A DNA stretch of 64,000 nucleotides from Pristionchus mayeri (lineage: Eukaryota > Nematoda > Chromadorea > Rhabditida > Neodiplogasteridae), in the NCBI GenBank assembly GCA_036245805.1, contig BTRK01000005.1, positions 9,858,001 through 9,922,000 on the forward strand, in the 5' to 3' direction. The translations under genes were made by a program, and so were the position numbers. The notes beneath the pieces were generated by a model. The model made no database searches. It was not told where the DNA came from and saw only the letters and a list, made by a program, of their open reading frames with translations. Positions 1 through 11,659 of this stretch are shown in pieces (the first letter of the stretch is position 1; every line of letters begins with the position of its first letter).

Positions 1-15
1 GATCGGATTTCCGTC

Positions 16-93
16 ACTGGGATCCCAGCTCTTCGTATTGGTTCCTACTTAGTGCCCACTGGGAGAAACATCAAGGGTGCGGATAGCAAAATG
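16..93 (+). repeat. Type B spacer (78 bp), exemplar
   Basis: This is the same spacer as type A, except that TTCACTGCCC is replaced by TTAGTGCCC (one base shorter) and GCATTGG is usually GTATTGG. At 78 bp (26 codons) it keeps the ISVER frame open, linking pentapeptide runs through a peptide that includes VTGIPALRIGS and VPTGRNIKG. In the first 11 kb it is almost always preceded by the GTCGATCGG unit, which acts as a positional marker just upstream. A sub-form with CAGCACTTCG occurs at about 18.5, 19.8, 21.0, 33.2 and 35.2 kb. Confidence 0.95.
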
Positions 94-207
94 ATTTCCG
101 TCGAACGGATTTCCGTCGAACGGATTTCCGTCGAACGGATTTCCGTCGAACGGATTTCCATCGAACGGATTTCCGTCGAACGGATTTCCGTCGAACGGAT
201 TTCCGTC

Positions 208-286
208 ACTGGGATCCCAGCTCTTCGCATTGGTTCCTACTTCACTGCCCACTGGGAGAAACATCAAGGGTGCGGATAGCAAAACG
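208..286 (+). repeat. Type A spacer (79 bp), exemplar
   Basis: This is the commonest spacer form. It reads ACTGGGATCCCAG, then GCTCTTCGCATTGGTTCC, then TACTTCACTGCCCACTGGG, then a GAGAAACATCAAGGGTGCGG stretch, ending AGCAAAATG (here the rarer ending AAAACG). It holds a 12-bp perfect palindrome (CTGGGATCCCAG, with a BamHI site), a SapI-type GCTCTTC, and two direct copies of CACTGGG 43 bp apart. It contains only two CpGs, against three per 15 bp in the units around it. Its length of 79 is not a multiple of three, so it moves the reading frame and puts a stop in the ISVER frame (GGA TAG). A sub-form with GAGAATCATC occurs at about 1.07, 2.27, 5.9, 6.35, 6.59, 7.9, 9.2 and 10.2 kb. Confidence 0.95.
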
Positions 287-2306
287 ATTTCCGTCGAACG
301 GATTTCCGTCGAACGGATTTCCGTCGAACGGATTTCCGTCGAACGGATTTCCATCGAACGGATTTCCGTCGAACGGATTTCCGTCGAACGGATTTCCGTC
401 GATCGGATTTCCGTCACTGGGATCCCAGCTCTTCGTATTGGTTCCTCCTTAGTGCCCACTGGGAGAAACATCAAGGGTGCGGATAGCAAAATGATTTCCG
501 TCGAACGGATTTCCGTCGAACGGATTTCCGTCGAACGGATTTCCATCGAACGGATTTCCGTCGAACGGATTACCGTCGAACGGATTTCCGTCGAACGGAT
601 TTCCATCGAACGGATTTCCGTCGAACGGATTTCCGTCGAACGGATTTCCGTCGAACGGATTTCCGTCGAACGGGTTTTCGTCGAACGGATTTCCATCGAA
701 CGGATTTCCGTCGAACGGATTTCCGTCGAACGGATTTCCGTCGAACGGATTTCCGTCGAACGGATTTCCATCGAACGGATTTCCGTCGAACGGATTTCCG
801 TCGAACGGATTTCCGTCGATCGGATTTCCGTCACTGGGATCCCAGCTCTTCGTATTGGTTCCTACTTAGTGCCCACTGGGAGAAACATCAAGGGTGCGGA
901 TAGCAAAATGATTTCCGTCGAACGGATTTCCGTCGAACGGATTTCCATCGAACGGATTTCCGTCGAACGGATTTCCGTCGAACGGATTTCCGTCGAACGG
1001 ATTTCCATCGAACGGATTTCCGTCACTGGGATCCCAGCTCTTCGCATTGGTTCCTACTTCACTGCCCACTGGGAGAATCATCAAGGGTGCGGATAGCAAA
1101 ATGATTTCCGTCGAACGGATTTCCGTCGAACGGATTTCCGTCGAACGGATTTTCGTCGAACGGATTTCCATCGAACGAATTTCCGTCGAACGGATTTCCG
1201 TCGAACGGATTTCCGTCGAACGGATTTCCGTCGAACGGATTTCCGTCGATCGGATTTCCGTCACTGGGATCCCAGCTCTTCGTATTGGTTCCTACTTAGT
1301 GCCCACTGGGAGAAACATCAAGGGTGCGGATAGCAAAATGATTTCCGTCGAACGGATTTCCGTCGAACGGATTTCCGTCGAACGGATTTCCGTCGAACGG
1401 ATTTCCGTCGAACGGATTTCCATCGAACGGATTTCCGTCGAACGGATTTCCGTCGAACGGATTTCCGTCGAACGGATTTCCGTCACTGGGATCCCAGCTC
1501 TTCGCATTGGTTCCTACTTCACTGCCCACTGGGAGAAACATCAAGGGTGCGGATAGCAAAATGATTTCCGTCGAACGGATTTCCGTCGAACGGATTTTCG
1601 TCGAACGGATTTCCATCGAACGGATTTCCGTCGAACGGATTTCCGTCGAACGGATTTCCGTCGAACAGATTTCCGTCGAACGGATTTCCGTCGAACGGAT
1701 TTCCATCGAACGGATTTCCGTCGAACGGATTTCCGTCGAACGGATTTCCGTCGAACGGATTTCCGTCGATCGGATTTCCGTCACTGGGATCCCAGCTCTT
1801 CGTATTGGTTCCTACTTAGTGCCCACTGGGAGAAACATCAAGGGTGCGGATAGCAAAATGATTTCCGTCGAACGGATTTCCGTCGAACGGATTTCCGTCG
1901 AACGGATTTCCGTCGAACGGATTTCCATCGAACGGATTTCCGTCGAACGGATTTCCGTCGAACGGATTTCCGTCGAACGGATTTCCGTCACTGGGATCCC
2001 AGCTCTTCGCATTGGTTCCTACTTCACTGCCCACTGGGAGAAACATCAAGGGTGCGGATAGCAAAATGATTTCCGTCGAACGGATTTCCGTCGAACGGAT
2101 TTCCGTCGAACGGATTTCCGTCGAACGGATTTCCATCGAACGGATTTCCGTCGAACGGATTTCCGTCGAACGGATTTCCGTCGAACGGATTTCCGTCGAA
2201 CGGATTTCCATCGAACGGATTTCCGTCACTGGGATCCCAGCTCTTCGCATTGGTTCCTACTTCACTGCCCACTGGGAGAATCATCAAGGGTGCGGATAGC
2301 AAAATG

Positions 2307-5209
2307 ATTTCCGTCGAACGGATTTCCGTCGAACGGATTTCCGTCGAACGGATTTTCGTCGAACGGATTTCCATCGAACGGATTTCCGTCGAACGGATTT
2401 CCGTCGAACGGATTTCCGTCGAACAGATTTCCGTCGAACGGATTTCCGTCGAACGGATTTCCATCGAACGGATTTCTATCGAACGGATTTCCGTCGAACG
2501 GATTTCCGTCGAACGGATTTCCGTCGAACAGATTTCCGTCGAACGGATTTCCGTCGAACGGATTTCCGTCGAACGGATTTTCGTCGAACGGATTTCCATC
2601 GAACGGATTTCCGTCGAACGGATTTCCGTCGAACGGATTTCCGTCGAACAGATTTCCGTCGAACGGATTTCCGTCGAACGGATTTCCGTCGAACGGATTT
2701 CTATCGAACGGATTTCCGTCGAACGGATTTCCGTCGAACGGATTTCCATCGAACGGATTTCCGTCGAACGGATTTCCGTCGAACGGATTTCCGTCGAACG
2801 GATTTCCGTCGAACGGATTTCCGTCGAACGGATTTCTATCGAACAGATTTCCGTCGAACGGATTTCCGTCGAACGGATTTCCATCGAACGGATTTCCGTC
2901 GAACGGATTTCCGTCGAACGGATTTCCATCGAACGGATTTCCGTCGAACGGATTTCCGTCGAACGGATTTCCGTCGAACGGATTTCCGTCGAACGGATTT
3001 CCGTCGAACGGATTTCTATCGAACAGATTTCCGTCGAACGGATTTCCGTCGAACGGATTTCCATCGAACGGATTTCCGTCGAACGGATTTCCGTCGAACG
3101 GATTTTCGTCGAACGGATTTCCATCGAACGGATTTCCGTCGAACGGATTTCCGTCGAACGGATTTCCGTCGAACAGATTTCCGTCGAACGGATTTCCGTC
3201 GAACGGATTTCCGTCGAACGGATTTCCGTCGAACGGATTTCTATCGAACGGATTTCCGTCGAACGGATTTCCGTCGAACGGATTTCCATCGAACGGATTT
3301 CCGTCGAACGGATTTCCGTCGAACGGATTTCCGTCGAACGGATTTCCGTCGAACGGATTTCCGTCGAACGGATTTCTATCGAACAGATTTCCGTCGAACG
3401 GATTTCCGTCGAACGGATTTCCATCGAACGGATTTCCGTCGAACGGATTTCCGTCGAACGGATTTTCGTCGAACGGATTTCCATCGAACGGATTTCCGTC
3501 GAACGGATTTCCGTCGAACGGATTTCCGTCGAACAGATTTCCGTCGAACGGATTTCCGTCGAACGGATTTCCGTCGAACGGATTTCTATCGAACGGATTT
3601 CCGTCGAACGGATTTCCGTCGAACGGATTTCCATCGAACGGATTTCCGTCGAACGGATTTCCGTCGAACGGATTTCCATCGAACGGATTTCCGTCGAACG
3701 GATTTCCGTCGAACGGATTTCCGTCGAACGGATTTCCATCGAACGGATTTCCGTCGAACGGATTTCCGTCGAACGGATTTCCGTCGAACGGATTTCCGTC
3801 GAACGGATTTCCGTCGAACGGATTTCCGTCGAACGGATTTCCGTCGAACGGATTTCCGTCGAACGGATTTCCGTCGAACGGATTTCTATCGAACAGATTT
3901 CCGTCGAACGGATTTCCGTCGAACGGATTTCCATCGAACGGATTTCCGTCGAACGGATTTCCGTCGAACGGATTTCCGTCGAACAGATTTCCGTCGAACG
4001 GATTTCCGTCGAACGGATTTCCGTCGAACGGATTTCCGTCGAACGGATTTCTATCGAACGGATTTCCGTCGAACGGATTTCCGTCGAACGGATTTCCATC
4101 GAACGGATTTCCGTCGAACGGATTTCCGTCGAACGGATTTCCGTCGAACGGATTTCCGTCGAACGGATTTCCGTCGAACGGATTTCCGTCGAACGGATTT
4201 CTATCGAACAGATTTCCGTCGAACGGATTTCCGTCGAACGGATTTCCATCGAACGGATTTCCGTCGAACGGATTTCCGTCGAACGGATTTCCATCGAACG
4301 GATTTCCGTCGAACGGATTTCCGTCGAACGGATTTCCGTCGAACGGATTTCCGTCGAACGGATTTCCGTCGAACGGATTTCTATCGAACAGATTTCCGTC
4401 GAACGGATTTCCGTCGAACGGATTTCCATCGAACGGATTTCCGTCGAACGGATTTCCGTCGAACGGATTTTCGTCGAACGGATTTCCATCGAACGGATTT
4501 CCGTCGAACGGATTTCCGTCGAACGGATTTCCGTCGAACAGATTTCCGTCGAACGGATTTCCGTCGAACGGATTTCCGTCGAACGGATTTCCGTCGAACG
4601 GATTTCTATCGAACGGATTTCCGTCGAACGGATTTCCGTCGAACGGATTTCCATCGAACGGATTTCCGTCGAACGGATTTCCGTCGAACGGATTTCCGTC
4701 GAACGGATTTCCGTCGAACGGATTTCCGTCGAACGGATTTCTATCGAACAGATTTCCGTCGAACGGATTTCCGTCGAACGGATTTCCATCGAACGGATTT
4801 CCGTCGAACGGATTTCCGTCGAACGGATTTTCGTCGAACGGATTTCCATCGAACGGATTTCCGTCGAACGGATTTCCGTCGAACGGATTTCCGTCGAACA
4901 GATTTCCGTCGAACGGATTTCCGTCGAACGGATTTCCGTCGAACGGATTTCTATCGAACGGATTTCCGTCGAACGGATTTCCGTCGAACGGATTTCCATC
5001 GAACGGATTTCCGTCGAACGGATTTCCGTCGAACGGATTTCCGTCGAACGGATTTCCGTCGAACGGATTTCCGTCGAACGGATTTCTATCGAACAGATTT
5101 CCGTCGAACGGATTTCCGTCGAACGGATTTCCATCGAACGGATTTCCGTCGAACGGATTTCCGTCGAACGGATTTCCGTCGAACGGATTTCCGTCGATCG
5201 GATTTCCGT
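2307..5209. repeat. Longest spacer-free 15-mer block: 193 units plus a partial unit
   Basis: Between the A spacer that ends at 2306 and the B spacer that starts at 5210 there are 2,903 bp of pure 15-mers with no change of register. Variants are ordered rather than random: TCGTC units begin at 2352, 2577, 3102, 3462, 4467 and 4827, each followed at once by a CCATC unit. The intervals between them are 15, 35, 24, 67 and 24 units. Double variants such as CTATCGAACAG mark a fixed place in each repeat. Both strands are open throughout (1,074 codons on + from 2250; 1,062 on - ending at 2024), as the unit composition predicts. Confidence 0.95.
4467..5171. repeat. 24-unit (360-bp) higher-order repeat, two tandem copies
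   Basis: Copy 1 is 4467-4826 (24 units) and copy 2 is 4827-5171 (23 units). Unit order in copy 1: TCGTC, CCATC, two plain, a GAACAG unit, four plain, a CTATC unit, two plain, CCATC, five plain, CTATC plus GAACAG, two plain, CCATC, two plain. Copy 2 differs only by one fewer plain unit before the CTATC unit. The same 360-bp pattern occurs at 3102-3461 and, in part, from 3462. A 24-unit repeat changing by whole units is the expected product of unequal exchange or replication slippage in register. Confidence 0.9.
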
Positions 5210-6416
5210 CACTGGGATCCCAGCTCTTCGTATTGGTTCCTACTTAGTGCCCACTGGGAGAAACATCAAGGGTGCGGATAGCAAAATGATTTCCGTCGAA
5301 CGGATTTCCGTCGAACGGATTTCCGTCGAACGGATTTCCGTCGAACGGATTTCCATCGAACGGATTTCCGTCGAACGGATTTCCGTCGAACGGATTTCCG
5401 TCACTGGGATCCCAGCTCTTCGCATTGGTTCCTACTTCACTGCCCACTGGGAGAAACATCAAGGGTGCGGATAGCAAAACGATTTCCGTCGAACGGATTT
5501 CCGTCGAACGGATTTTCGTCGAACGGATTTCCATCGAACGGATTTCCGTCGAACGGATTTCCGTCGAACGGATTTCCGTCGAACGGATTTCCGTCGAACG
5601 GATTTCCGTCGAACGGATTTCCATCGAACGGATTTCCGTCGAACGGATTTCCGTCGAACGGATTTCCGTCGATCGGATTTCCGTCACTGGGATCCCAGCT
5701 CTTCGTATTGGTTCCTACTTAGTGCCCACTGGGAGAAACATCAAGGGTGCGGATAGCAAAATGATTTCCGTCGAACGGATTTCCGTCGAACGGATTTCCA
5801 TCGAACGGATTTCCGTCGAACGGATTTCCGTCGAACGGATTTCCGTCGAACGGATTTCCATCGAACGGATTTCCGTCACTGGGATCCCAGCTCTTCGCAT
5901 TGGTTCCTACTTCACTGCCCACTGGGAGAATCATCAAGGGTGCGGATAGCAAAATGATTTCCGTCGAACGGATTTCCGTCGAACGGATTTCCGTCGAACG
6001 GATTTCCGTCGAACGGATTTCCGTCGAACGGATTTCCGTCGAACGGATTTCCATCGAACGGATTTCCGTCGAACGGATTTCCGTCGAACGGATTTCCGTC
6101 GATCGGATTTCCGTCACTGGGATCCCAGCTCTTCGTATTGGTTCCTACTTAGTGCCCACTGGGAGAAACATCAAGGGTGCGGATAGCAAAATGATTTCCG
6201 TCGAACGGATTTCCGTCGAACGGATTTCCATCGAACGGATTTCCGTCGAACGGATTTCCGTCGAACGGATTTCCGTCGAACGGATTTCCATCGAACGGAT
6301 TTCCGTCACTGGGATCCCAGCTCTTCGCATTGGTTCCTACTTCACTGCCCACTGGGAGAATCATCAAGGGTGCGGATAGCAAAATGATTTCCGTCGAACG
6401 GATTTCCGTCGAACGG
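5210..6416. repeat. A/B higher-order repeat region
   Basis: Spacers start at about 5210 (B), 5402 (A, ending AAAACG), 5685 (B), 5877 (A, GAATCATC), 6115 (B) and 6307 (A, GAATCATC). Intervals of 192, 283, 192, 238 and 192 bp show a conserved 192-bp B-to-A half-repeat (7 units) and a variable A-to-B half. Nothing but array sequence is present. Confidence 0.92.
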
Positions 6417-7741
6417 ATTTCCGTCGAACGGATTTTCGTCGAACGGATTTCCATCGAACGGATTTCCGTCGAACGGATTTCCGTCGAACGGATTTCCGTC
6501 GAACGGATTTCCGTCGAACGGATTTCCATCGAACGGATTTCCGTCACTGGGATCCCAGCTCTTCGCATTGGTTCCTACTTCACTGCCCACTGGGAGAATC
6601 ATCAAGGGTGCGGATAGCAAAATGATTTCCGTCGAACGGATTTCCGTCGAACGGATTTCCGTCGAACGGATTTTCGTCGAACGGATTTCCATCGAACGGA
6701 TTTCCGTCGAACGGATTTCCGTCGAACGGATTTCCGTCGAACAGATTTCCGTCGAACGGATTTCCGTCGAACGGATTTCCATCGAACGGATTTCTATCGA
6801 ACGGATTTCCGTCGAACGGATTTCCGTCGAACGGATTTCCGTCGAACAGATTTCCGTCGAACGGATTTCCGTCGAACGGATTTCCGTCGAACGGATTTTC
6901 GTCGAACGGATTTCCATCGAACGGATTTCCGTCGAACGGATTTCCGTCGAACGGATTTCCGTCGAACAGATTTCCGTCGAACGGATTTCCGTCGAACGGA
7001 TTTCCGTCGAACGGATTTCTATCGAACGGATTTCCGTCGAACGGATTTCCGTCGAACGGATTTCCATCGAACGGATTTCCGTCGAACGGATTTCCGTCGA
7101 ACGGATTTCCGTCGAACGGATTTCCGTCGAACGGATTTCCGTCGAACGGATTTCTATCGAACAGATTTCCGTCGAACGGATTTCCGTCGAACGGATTTCC
7201 ATCGAACGGATTTCCGTCGAACGGATTTCCGTCGAACGGATTTCCGTCGAACGGATTTCCGTCGATCGGATTTCCGTCACTGGGATCCCAGCTCTTCGTA
7301 TTGGTTCCTACTTAGTGCCCACTGGGAGAAACATCAAGGGTGCGGATAGCAAAATGATTTCCGTCGAACGGATTTCCGTCGAACGGATTTCCGTCGAACG
7401 GATTTCCGTCGAACGGATTTCCATCGAACGGATTTCCGTCGAACGGATTTCCGTCGAACGGATTTCCGTCACTGGGATCCCAGCTCTTCGCATTGGTTCC
7501 TACTTCACTGCCCACTGGGAGAAACATCAAGGGTGCGGATAGCAAAACGATTTCCGTCGAACGGATTTCCGTCGAACGGATTTCCGTCGAACGGATTTCC
7601 ATCGAACGGATTTCCGTCGAACGGATTTCCGTCGAACGGATTTCCGTCGATCGGATTTCCGTCACTGGGATCCCAGCTCTTCGTATTGGTTCCTACTTAG
7701 TGCCCACTGGGAGAAACATCAAGGGTGCGGATAGCAAAATG
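6417..7741. repeat. 1,325-bp higher-order repeat, copy 1
   Basis: Spacers start at 6545 (A), 7278 (B), 7470 (A) and 7663 (B). Between 6545 and 7278 lies a 43-unit run with the same TCGTC, CCATC, GAACAG and CTATC order as part of the 2.3-5.2 kb block, so the two share descent. Copy 2 follows immediately with every spacer exactly 1,325 bp further on. I saw no difference between the copies, though this was a comparison by eye of spacer positions and translated units. Confidence 0.9.
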
Positions 7742-9066
7742 ATTTCCGTCGAACGGATTTTCGTCGAACGGATTTCCATCGAACGGATTTCCGTCGAACG
7801 GATTTCCGTCGAACGGATTTCCGTCGAACGGATTTCCGTCGAACGGATTTCCATCGAACGGATTTCCGTCACTGGGATCCCAGCTCTTCGCATTGGTTCC
7901 TACTTCACTGCCCACTGGGAGAATCATCAAGGGTGCGGATAGCAAAATGATTTCCGTCGAACGGATTTCCGTCGAACGGATTTCCGTCGAACGGATTTTC
8001 GTCGAACGGATTTCCATCGAACGGATTTCCGTCGAACGGATTTCCGTCGAACGGATTTCCGTCGAACAGATTTCCGTCGAACGGATTTCCGTCGAACGGA
8101 TTTCCATCGAACGGATTTCTATCGAACGGATTTCCGTCGAACGGATTTCCGTCGAACGGATTTCCGTCGAACAGATTTCCGTCGAACGGATTTCCGTCGA
8201 ACGGATTTCCGTCGAACGGATTTTCGTCGAACGGATTTCCATCGAACGGATTTCCGTCGAACGGATTTCCGTCGAACGGATTTCCGTCGAACAGATTTCC
8301 GTCGAACGGATTTCCGTCGAACGGATTTCCGTCGAACGGATTTCTATCGAACGGATTTCCGTCGAACGGATTTCCGTCGAACGGATTTCCATCGAACGGA
8401 TTTCCGTCGAACGGATTTCCGTCGAACGGATTTCCGTCGAACGGATTTCCGTCGAACGGATTTCCGTCGAACGGATTTCTATCGAACAGATTTCCGTCGA
8501 ACGGATTTCCGTCGAACGGATTTCCATCGAACGGATTTCCGTCGAACGGATTTCCGTCGAACGGATTTCCGTCGAACGGATTTCCGTCGATCGGATTTCC
8601 GTCACTGGGATCCCAGCTCTTCGTATTGGTTCCTACTTAGTGCCCACTGGGAGAAACATCAAGGGTGCGGATAGCAAAATGATTTCCGTCGAACGGATTT
8701 CCGTCGAACGGATTTCCGTCGAACGGATTTCCGTCGAACGGATTTCCATCGAACGGATTTCCGTCGAACGGATTTCCGTCGAACGGATTTCCGTCACTGG
8801 GATCCCAGCTCTTCGCATTGGTTCCTACTTCACTGCCCACTGGGAGAAACATCAAGGGTGCGGATAGCAAAACGATTTCCGTCGAACGGATTTCCGTCGA
8901 ACGGATTTCCGTCGAACGGATTTCCATCGAACGGATTTCCGTCGAACGGATTTCCGTCGAACGGATTTCCGTCGATCGGATTTCCGTCACTGGGATCCCA
9001 GCTCTTCGTATTGGTTCCTACTTAGTGCCCACTGGGAGAAACATCAAGGGTGCGGATAGCAAAATG
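7742..9066. repeat. 1,325-bp higher-order repeat, copy 2
   Basis: Spacers at 7870, 8603, 8795 and 8988 match those of copy 1 with a constant offset of 1,325. Similarity to copy 1 ends after the first unit beyond 9066, where the next unit lacks the TCGTC change. On the left, copy 1 is preceded by plain units where copy 2 is preceded by a spacer. That is the pattern of a simple tandem duplication. Confidence 0.9.
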
Positions 9067-10917
9067 ATTTCCGTCGAACGGATTTCCGTCGAACGGATTT
9101 CCATCGAACGGATTTCCGTCGAACGGATTTCCGTCGAACGGATTTCCGTCGAACGGATTTCCATCGAACGGATTTCCGTCACTGGGATCCCAGCTCTTCG
9201 CATTGGTTCCTACTTCACTGCCCACTGGGAGAATCATCAAGGGTGCGGATAGCAAAATGATTTCCGTCGAACGGATTTCCGTCGAACGGATTTCCGTCGA
9301 ACGGATTTTCGTCGAACGGATTTCCATCGAACGGATTTCCGTCGAACGGATTTCCGTCGAACGGATTTCCGTCGAACAGATTTCCGTCGAACGGATTTCC
9401 GTCGAACGGATTTCCATCGAACGGATTTCCGTCGAACGGATTTCCGTCGAACGGATTTCCGTCGAACGGATTTCCGTCGATCGGATTTCCGTCACTGGGA
9501 TCCCAGCTCTTCGTATTGGTTCCTACTTAGTGCCCACTGGGAGAAACATCAAGGGTGCGGATAGCAAAATGATTTCCGTCGAACGGATTTCCGTCGAACG
9601 GATTTCCGTCGAACGGATTTCCGTCGAACGGATTTCCGTCGAACGGATTTCCGTCGAACGGATTTCCATCGAACGGATTTCCGTCGAACGGATTTCCGTC
9701 GAACGGATTTCCGTCGAACGGATTTCCGTCACTGGGATCCCAGCTCTTCGCATTGGTTCCTACTTCACTGCCCACTGGGAGAAACATCAAGGGTGCGGAT
9801 AGCAAAATGATTTCCGTCGAACGGATTTCCGTCGAACGGATTTTCGTCGAACGGATTTCCATCGAACGGATTTCCGTCGAACGGATTTCCGTCGAACGGA
9901 TTTCCGTCGAACAGATTTCCGTCGAACGGATTTCCGTCGAACGGATTTCCATCGAACGGATTTCCGTCGAACGGATTTCCGTCGAACGGATTTCCGTCGA
10001 ACGGATTTCCGTCGATCGGATTTCCGTCACTGGGATCCCAGCTCTTCGTATTGGTTCCTACTTAGTGCCCACTGGGAGAAACATCAAGGGTGCGGATAGC
10101 AAAATGATTTCCGTCGAACGGATTTCCGTCGAACGGATTTCCATCGAACGGATTTCCGTCACTGGGATCCCAGCTCTTCGCATTGGTTCCTACTTCACTG
10201 CCCACTGGGAGAATCATCAAGGGTGCGGATAGCAAAATGATTTCCGTCGAACGGATTTCCGTCGAACGGATTTCCGTCGAACGGATTTTCGTCGAACGGA
10301 TTTCCATCGAACGGATTTCCGTCGAACGGATTTCCGTCGAACGGATTTCCGTCGAACAGATTTCCGTCGAACGGATTTCCGTCGAACGGATTTCCGTCGA
10401 ACGGATTTCCGTCGATCGGATTTCCGTCACTGGGATCCCAGCTCTTCGTATTGGTTCCTACTTAGTGCCCACTGGGAGAAACATCAAGGGTGCGGATAGC
10501 AAAATGATTTCCGTCGAACGGATTTCCGTCGAACGGATTTCCGTCGAACGGATTTCCATCGAACGGATTTCCGTCGAACGGATTTCCGTCGAACGGATTT
10601 CCGTCGAACGGATTTCCGTCACTGGGATCCCAGCTCTTCGCATTGGTTCCTACTTCACTGCCCACTGGGAGAAACATCAAGGGTGCGGATAGCAAAATGA
10701 TTTCCGTCGAACGGATTTCCGTCGAACGGATTTTCGTCGAACGGATTTCCATCGAACGGATTTCCGTCGAACGGATTTCCGTCGAACGGATTTCCGTCGA
10801 ACAGATTTCCGTCGAACGGATTTCCGTCGAACAGATTTCCATCGAACGGATTTCCGTCGAACGGATTTCCGTCGAACGGATTTCCGTCGAACGGATTTCC
10901 GTCGATCGGATTTCCGT
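9067..10917. repeat. A/B higher-order repeat region
   Basis: Spacers start near 9180 (A), 9493 (B), 9730 (A), 10028 (B), 10160 (A), 10428 (B) and 10620 (A). The A-to-B halves again carry the TCGTC-CCATC pair followed by a GAACAG unit. The B-to-A halves vary between 3 and 10 units. The last run (10.70-10.92 kb) has a second GAACAG unit followed by a CCATC unit. Confidence 0.92.
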
Positions 10918-11659
10918 CACTGGGATCCCAGCTCTTCGTATTGGTTCCTACTTCACTGCCCACTGGGAGAAACATCAAGGGTGCGGATAGCAAAATGATT
11001 TCCGTCGAACGGATTTCCGTCGAACGGATTTCCGTCGAACGGATTTCCGTCACTGGGATCCCAGCTCTTCGTATTGGTTCCTACTTCACTGCCCACTGGG
11101 AGAAACATCAAGGGTGCGGATAGCAAAATGATTTCCGTCGAACGGATTTCCGTCGATCGGATTTCCGTCACTGGGATCCCAGCTCTTCGCATTGGTTCCT
11201 ACTTCACTGCCCACTGGGAGAAACATCAAGGGTGCGGATAGCAAAATGATTTCCGTCGAACGGATTTCCGTCGAACGGATTTCCGTCGAACGGATTTCCG
11301 TCGAACGGATTTCCATCGAACGGATTTCCGTCGAACGGATTTCCGTCGAACGGATTTCCGTCGAACGGATTTCCGTTACTGGGATCCCAGCTCTTCGCAT
11401 TGGTTCCTACTTCACTGCCCACTGGGAGAAACATCAAGGGTGCGGATAGCAAAATGATTTCCGTCGAACGGATTTCCGTCGAACGGATTTCCGTCGAACG
11501 GATTTTCGTCGAACGGATTTCCATCGAACGGATTTCCGTCGAACGGATTTCCGTCGAACGGATTTCCGTCGAACGGATTTCCGTCGAACGGATTTCCGTC
11601 GAACGGATTTCCATCGAACGGATTTCCGTCGAACGGATTTCCGTCGATCGGATTTCCGT
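10918..11659. repeat. Spacer-dense segment with very short 15-mer runs
   Basis: Consecutive type A spacers start at 10918, 11051, 11169 and 11377, separated by only 3, 2 and 8 units. Two of them combine GTATTGG, usually a B mark, with TTCACTG, an A mark, so they look like A/B recombinants. The spacer at 11377 is entered through GTTACTGGG rather than GTCACTGGG. The final run, to the B spacer at 11660, is ordinary. Confidence 0.9.

Larger units (their letters stand above)
1..2306. repeat. A/B alternating higher-order repeat region
   Basis: Spacers start at about 15 (B), 207 (A), 415 (B), 832 (B), 1024 (A), 1262 (B), 1484 (A), 1782 (B), 1989 (A) and 2227 (A). The repeating theme is an A spacer, then 8-13 units carrying the linked variants TCGTC-CCATC and ending with the GATCGG unit, then a B spacer, then 7-9 units with one central CCATC unit. 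The block 494-831 is a longer run in which one unit has ATTACC and another GGGTTTTCG. No other sequence is present. Confidence 0.94.

Noticed and set aside
16..93. Spacer as a tRNA-derived or Pol III-transcribed element
   Set aside because: GGTTCCTAC is only loosely like a B box, no A box stands at the right distance and no T-run terminator follows.
16..93. Spacer as a DNA transposon or MITE
   Set aside because: The ends ACTGGG and AAAATG are not inverted repeats of each other. Only the flanking 10-bp direct repeat supports insertion, and it can also be explained by the unit restarting.
2024..5474. Open frames of 1,074 codons (+, 2250-5474) and 1,062 codons (-, 2024-5212)
   Set aside because: The 15-mer lacks stops in all six frames, so overlapping long frames on both strands are automatic. 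The + frame opens only at TTG in a spacer, no ribosome-binding or promoter context is unique to it, and the frame is broken by A-type spacers elsewhere.
6417..9066. Treating all exact duplications as assembly errors
   Set aside because: Cannot be excluded without reads, but the borders make sense as unequal exchange and several copies differ by whole units, which argues against simple mis-joining everywhere.
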